This document shows, one piece after another, positions 60,259 to 64,000 of a DNA stretch of 64,000 nucleotides. Under the pieces are notes generated by a model that saw nothing but the letters and a program-made list of their open reading frames with translations, was not told the origin of the DNA and did not search any database. The position numbers were made by a program, and so were the translations under genes. The DNA is from Raphanus sativus. Lineage: Eukaryota; Streptophyta; Magnoliopsida; Brassicales; Brassicaceae. Where the stretch lies: assembly GCF_000801105.2 (NCBI RefSeq), contig NC_079518.1:21680800-21744799 (forward strand). The letters are read 5' to 3'. The stretch's first letter is position 1. Every line of letters starts with the position of its first letter.

Positions 60259-63200
60259 ATGAGACTGCAACGGAATTCCCTTTTGTTGTTTTTATTTGTT
60301 GTTTTTCTTTGTTGTGCTTCAGTTTCATTTTCTCTAGAAATTCTTTCAGACTTGAACCAGACCATTGTGTCTCGTGGTAATATCTTTGAGCTGGGTTTAT
60401 TTCAACCAGATAAATATACTCGTAGTTGGTATATAGGGATATGGTATAAGGAGGATCCGAAGCGAACTGTTCTGTGGGTAGCCAACAGAAACCACCCTCT
60501 CTTTGAATCAAACTTCTCCCTCCGTTTGACCGACAACAACCTCATCCTTTACAATCATCTTAATCTTCCTATCTGGTCAACGAATCTAATTGGAGGAGAT
60601 GGGAGTTCTTCTCAACCGATGGTGGTAGAACTTCTGGACAGCGGAAACCTAGTGCTCAAAAACACTAACAAAAAGGACTCTTATAGCATCTTGTGGCAGA
60701 GTTTTGATTTTCCGACGGATACTTTACTACCGGAGATGACACTGGGAATGAATCCAAAAACTGGAGCCGACATATTCCTTCAATCATGGATAAGTTCTGA
60801 TAATCCTGCAAGTGGGGTAAGAATTATGGAAATTGTAAATCGAGGAGGTCTCTTTCAGATTTTTGTAAATTATGTTGAGTATGGATTTAACGTGTATGCG
60901 CATCGAAGGGATCCCTGGAATGGAATCCAGTTTGGTGACATGCCACAGGTTTTTGAGTGGGATAAGGTCAGTCTCACGTTCGTTATGTCTTACGGACGAA
61001 ACTACTCCAGACTGACATTGACGCCGGGAGGAAATTATAATCTATATAAATGGGTTCAAGAAAAAAAGGAGTGGGAGCTGTCTTGGTCTACTGAAAGAGA
61101 TGTGTGCAGTGGATACCCATGTGGGTCCAATGCTTACTGCTTAGAAAACAAATCACTATTGACGTGCCTTTGTATTGAAGGCTTTATTCCATTGTCCACG
61201 CTACCTTGGGCCGCTGGAAACAAATTCTCTTGTAGGAGAAAGACGAAGTTGAACTGCCGGGGAGATGAATTCTTAATGCTTAAGAATATGAGGATTCCAG
61301 ATACTACAGGCGTAACTGTGGATATGAAAATCAATTCTAAAGAATGTTTGAGGATGTGCCAAGGGGATTGTTACTGTACAGCATTTGCGTATGTCGGTAT
61401 CGGCCAGCGCGGTTGTGTCATTTGGACGAGAGAGCTCACCGACATTAGAAACTACAGCGTAGGCGGTCAAGATCTTTATGTCCGACTTGCAAGTAATGAA
61501 ACGGGTTAGTAATGAAATTCCCAGGAATCTAACAGATTTGAAGCAATATACAGTTTTGTATTATCTCCATATTATTTTTTTTTGGTCTTGGTTTCTCAAT
61601 ATGTTTCCTCCCCTTCTGATAATCATATGTTTTCCACATTTTTCTTTAGGGGATACTAAAGAAACAAGATTGGAGGAGCGTTATATCACTTTGATCATAG
61701 TAGGAGGAATCGCAGCGTTCATCCTTGGCTGCTTCTGCCTCTGGAAGCGAATGAAAAGAGGCTCATCACACTCACAAGGTAAGCAAAATTTTGAGTTCCT
61801 TCTTTTTTTTTTTTTTTTTAATAGTCATCATCAATTTAAAAGCATTGAACGTGTCGTTTATGTGTAGAACCAACTGAAACAGAGATTATGATGACCGAAT
61901 TATCACGAGAAGTTTTCTCTTTCATTGCGCTCAGAACAGTTGCTGCTGCAACTGATAACTTCTCTGTATCCAACGAACTCGGCCGAGGTGGTTTTGGTGT
62001 TGTTTACAAGGTAAAATTTTTTTTACAAGGTGAAATCTCTCTTAAATTTGGAATTATGATAAGCTTGGTCAAGCATGGGTCAAAGGAAGAAGTCATAATG
62101 CTGACGTGGTGGAGGGAAAGACTCTGAACCAGCTGGAGAGTTTTCAGTTAGAGAAAGAGCTAGGCTTTATATAGTTTCTATTGTTCTCTGTTTATCGTTA
62201 TGCATTTAGAAACTGGAGATTAGTGTGAGATCGTGAGATCTTGAGGCGATCCGATATCTTCTTGAGACTATTCGGTTGTAACTGTATCATTTATCAGTAA
62301 TACATTGTAAGAGGAAGACGTTTAGATTGATTTACAGAGTATATAGTTAACAATCTTAACAACTTATCACAAGTTTAAATGTATGATGACAGGGAATCTT
62401 AGATGATGGCACCATTGTTGCCGTGAAGAGATTGTCAAGAACATCATTACAAGGGACAATTGAATTTAGGAACGAAGTAAGAACCGTTCTCAACGTTCTC
62501 CATATAAACTTAGTACGCCTGCTATCATGTTGTTGTGAAGGGACAGAGCGCATATTGGTCTATGAATATATGGAGAATTTGAGTTTAAACCGCTTCCTAT
62601 TCCGTTAGTGGCTTCTCTCCTTTCTTTCTAATATTCAGAATAATTTCTAGTTAAAACAGCAATAGGAAATTGTGTTTAAATCGACTTGTGTGTTTTCTCT
62701 AGGTGGAGCTCTAAGCCGGTCGCTTAGTTGGGAACAGAAGTTCCGTATCATGGGTGAGATTGCACAAGGGCTTTCGTATCTCCACAACTCAAGAGACAGT
62801 CCTATTCTACATAGAGACTTGAAACCCAGCAACATTTTGCTTGACAGTAATATGACCGCCAAGATTTCAGATTTTGGTATGGCAAAATTTTTAGAAAGCG
62901 GCCAGACAGAGGCACAGACCCAGCGTGTGGTTGGATCATAGTAAGAAATCAAATGTTTTAATTAGGCCTGGGCGTTCGGGTACCCATTCGGGTTCGGTTC
63001 GGGTTTTTCGGATTTCGGTTCTATTTTGTAACACCTTCTAGGTCCCATTCTAGTAAATTTACAAGTTCGGTTCGGGTTCGGATATAACACATCGGTTTCG
63101 GTTCGGTTCGGTTAATACCCGAAGTAACCATATATCATTCGGATTCGGGTTATATCAGATCGGTTCGGATATACCCTAAGTAAAATCTAAAATTCAATAG

Positions 63201-63756
63201 AAAAACATAAAAGTATATACTTATTTATATATAATGGAGTATTTAAGATATTTTTTAAAAAAAATTATATACTTATTGTTAGATATCATGTTGAAATAAA
63301 GATGAAATTGAATATTTGAAGTACATATTTATGTTTTAAATATTTATATTATATATTAATTCGGACATTCGGATCGGTTTGTTCGGGTATTTTTCGGGTT
63401 TTTCGGGTTTTCGGGTTTTTCGGATTATCCATTCGGGTTCGGTTAATAACACTTCGGGTTCGGATATGTTTTGTAACACCCTACAAGATCCATTCCGATA
63501 TTTATAAAAATTCGGATTCGGTTCGGATCGGGTTTTTCGGTTCGGGTTCGGTTCGGATTTCGGGTTACGGGTTTTATGCCCAGCCCTAGTTTTAATTATT
63601 GTCTTTAGGTAGCTTCCTCTGTCTTTTTTTTCTTTTTTGTCTTGATTAGTCTTTTCTTTTTTTTTTTTTCCTTGTTATTACAGTGGCTACATGTCCGAGG
63701 AATACGCAGTGTCTAGAATAATTATTGTCTTTAGGTAACTTCTTCTGTCAGTTGAC

Positions 63757-63787
<31 letters not shown>

Positions 63788-64000
63788 TAGCTTCTTCTGT
63801 CTTTTTTTTATTCTTTTTTGTCTTGATTAGTCTTTTCTTTTTTTTTTCCTTGTTATTACAGTGGCTACATGTCCGAGGAATACGCAGTATCTAGAATAAT
63901 GTCTGATAAATCTGATCTTTTTAGCTTCGGAGTTGTTATCCTAGAGATTATCATGGAGAAGCAAAATTTCAAGTTTTGCAACTCCTTTCCTGGCGATAGC
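60259..64000 (+). CDS. G-type lectin S-receptor-like serine/threonine kinase (SD1 type), cut by window end
   Basis: Exons by GT-AG and frame: 60259-61504, 61650-61778, 61868-62010, 62393-62603, 62703-62940, 63862 onwards; all phases agree. Exon 1: signal peptide ([20 protein letters not shown]), B-lectin domain ([33 protein letters not shown]), S-locus glycoprotein domain ([13 protein letters not shown]), EGF/PAN cysteine region ([18 protein letters not shown]). Exon 2: membrane span ([20 protein letters not shown]). Exons 3-6: kinase with [28 protein letters not shown] and SDFGMAKF. It would perceive an extracellular ligand at the plasma membrane. SRK, ARK and related genes have this exon plan. 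Odd points: SEEYA where SPEYA is usual, and an intron 5 full of insertions. No stop is seen up to 64000. Confidence 0.88.
62964..63588. mobile_element. MITE with 9-bp TSD inside receptor-kinase intron 5
   Basis: GTTTTAATT at 62955-62963 and 63589-63597 flank 625 bases with termini AGGCCTGGGCGTTCGGG and, reversed, TAGGGCTGGGCATAAAACCC. Both ends are packed with TTCGGGTT/CGGTTCGG words around an AT-rich core. Same family as 3162-3826 and 36529-37211. Confidence 0.75.
63597..63900 (+). repeat. tandem duplication of the intron 5 end and exon 6 start
   Basis: About 125 bases (AATTATTGTCTTTAGG..., polypyrimidine tract, acceptor and 38 exon bases) occur at about 63597-63721 and again at about 63718-63896. 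The first copy has an acceptor at 63682-63683 and exon bases 63684-63721, then returns to intron sequence; the second leads into the true exon 6 at 63862. Confidence 0.85.
63733..63801 (+). repeat. poly(A) micro-retroposon scar with about 16-bp TSD
   Basis: GGTAACTTCTTCTGTC at 63734-63749 and GGTAGCTTCTTCTGTC at 63786-63801 flank AGTTGAC plus about 29 A. It lies only in the second copy of the intron duplication, so it came later than the duplication. Confidence 0.6.

Overview
This is nuclear DNA from a crucifer (Brassicaceae; Brassica or Raphanus are the best guess). The basis is the AT-rich intergenic DNA with plant introns, the gene families present (SAUR, S-domain receptor kinase, an At1g76660-like gene), a Mutator element carrying DUF1985/ULP1 and GRF genes, Helitron ends, plant L1 LINEs and Tat-like Gypsy elements. 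There is no bacterial or organellar signature, no CRISPR and no functional tRNA or rRNA gene. One 100-N assembly gap is present.

Layout, left to right. At 0.7-1.0 kb is a SAUR gene (minus) with a likely frameshift at codon 5. From 1.4-5.6 kb is AT-rich DNA holding short poly(A) retroposon scars, a 665-bp MITE with a 9-bp target duplication, and a Copia gag remnant. From 5.7-10.4 kb is a decayed PIF/Harbinger transposase (minus) whose intron was hit by a 5'-inverted LINE. From 11.3-14.2 kb is a Helitron 3' end, AT-rich repeats and one minus-strand Gypsy LTR with a tRNA-Asp-type primer site. A truncated LINE with an internal 505-bp duplication (14.2-18.3 kb) and a nearly complete LINE with a 17-bp target duplication (18.6-24.1 kb) follow. 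At 24.4-25.6 kb is an internally deleted At1g76660-like gene, then a 1,021-bp Helitron with both ends.

From 27.5-34.5 kb lies a Kaonashi-type Mutator cargo set: mudrA-like transposase (two in-frame stops), a small GRF zinc-finger/membrane gene (one frameshift), and a DUF1985-ULP1 cysteine protease gene whose five-exon model is fully open (857 aa). A hAT-like element with an 8-bp duplication and a second 9-bp-TSD MITE follow.

From 37.4-54.6 kb is a three-level nest: LINE remnant, interrupted by Gypsy element 1 (38175-52458, TSD CCCGT), interrupted by sister element 2 (41497-47402, TSD ACGCA). Both Gypsy elements encode only gag plus protease on the sense strand and an antisense ORF; no reverse transcriptase or integrase is visible. 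A third, related LTR with a 33-bp tandem array lies at 54.8-56.3 kb.

The window ends in a G-type lectin S-receptor-like kinase gene (60259 to beyond 64000, plus), open through six exons. A 117-bp tandem array lies just upstream; its fifth intron holds a MITE, a partial duplication of exon 6 and a poly(A) scar. Only the SAUR gene, the ULP1 gene and the receptor kinase look like candidates for working genes; the rest is mainly layered transposon history, and target duplications give the insertion order.
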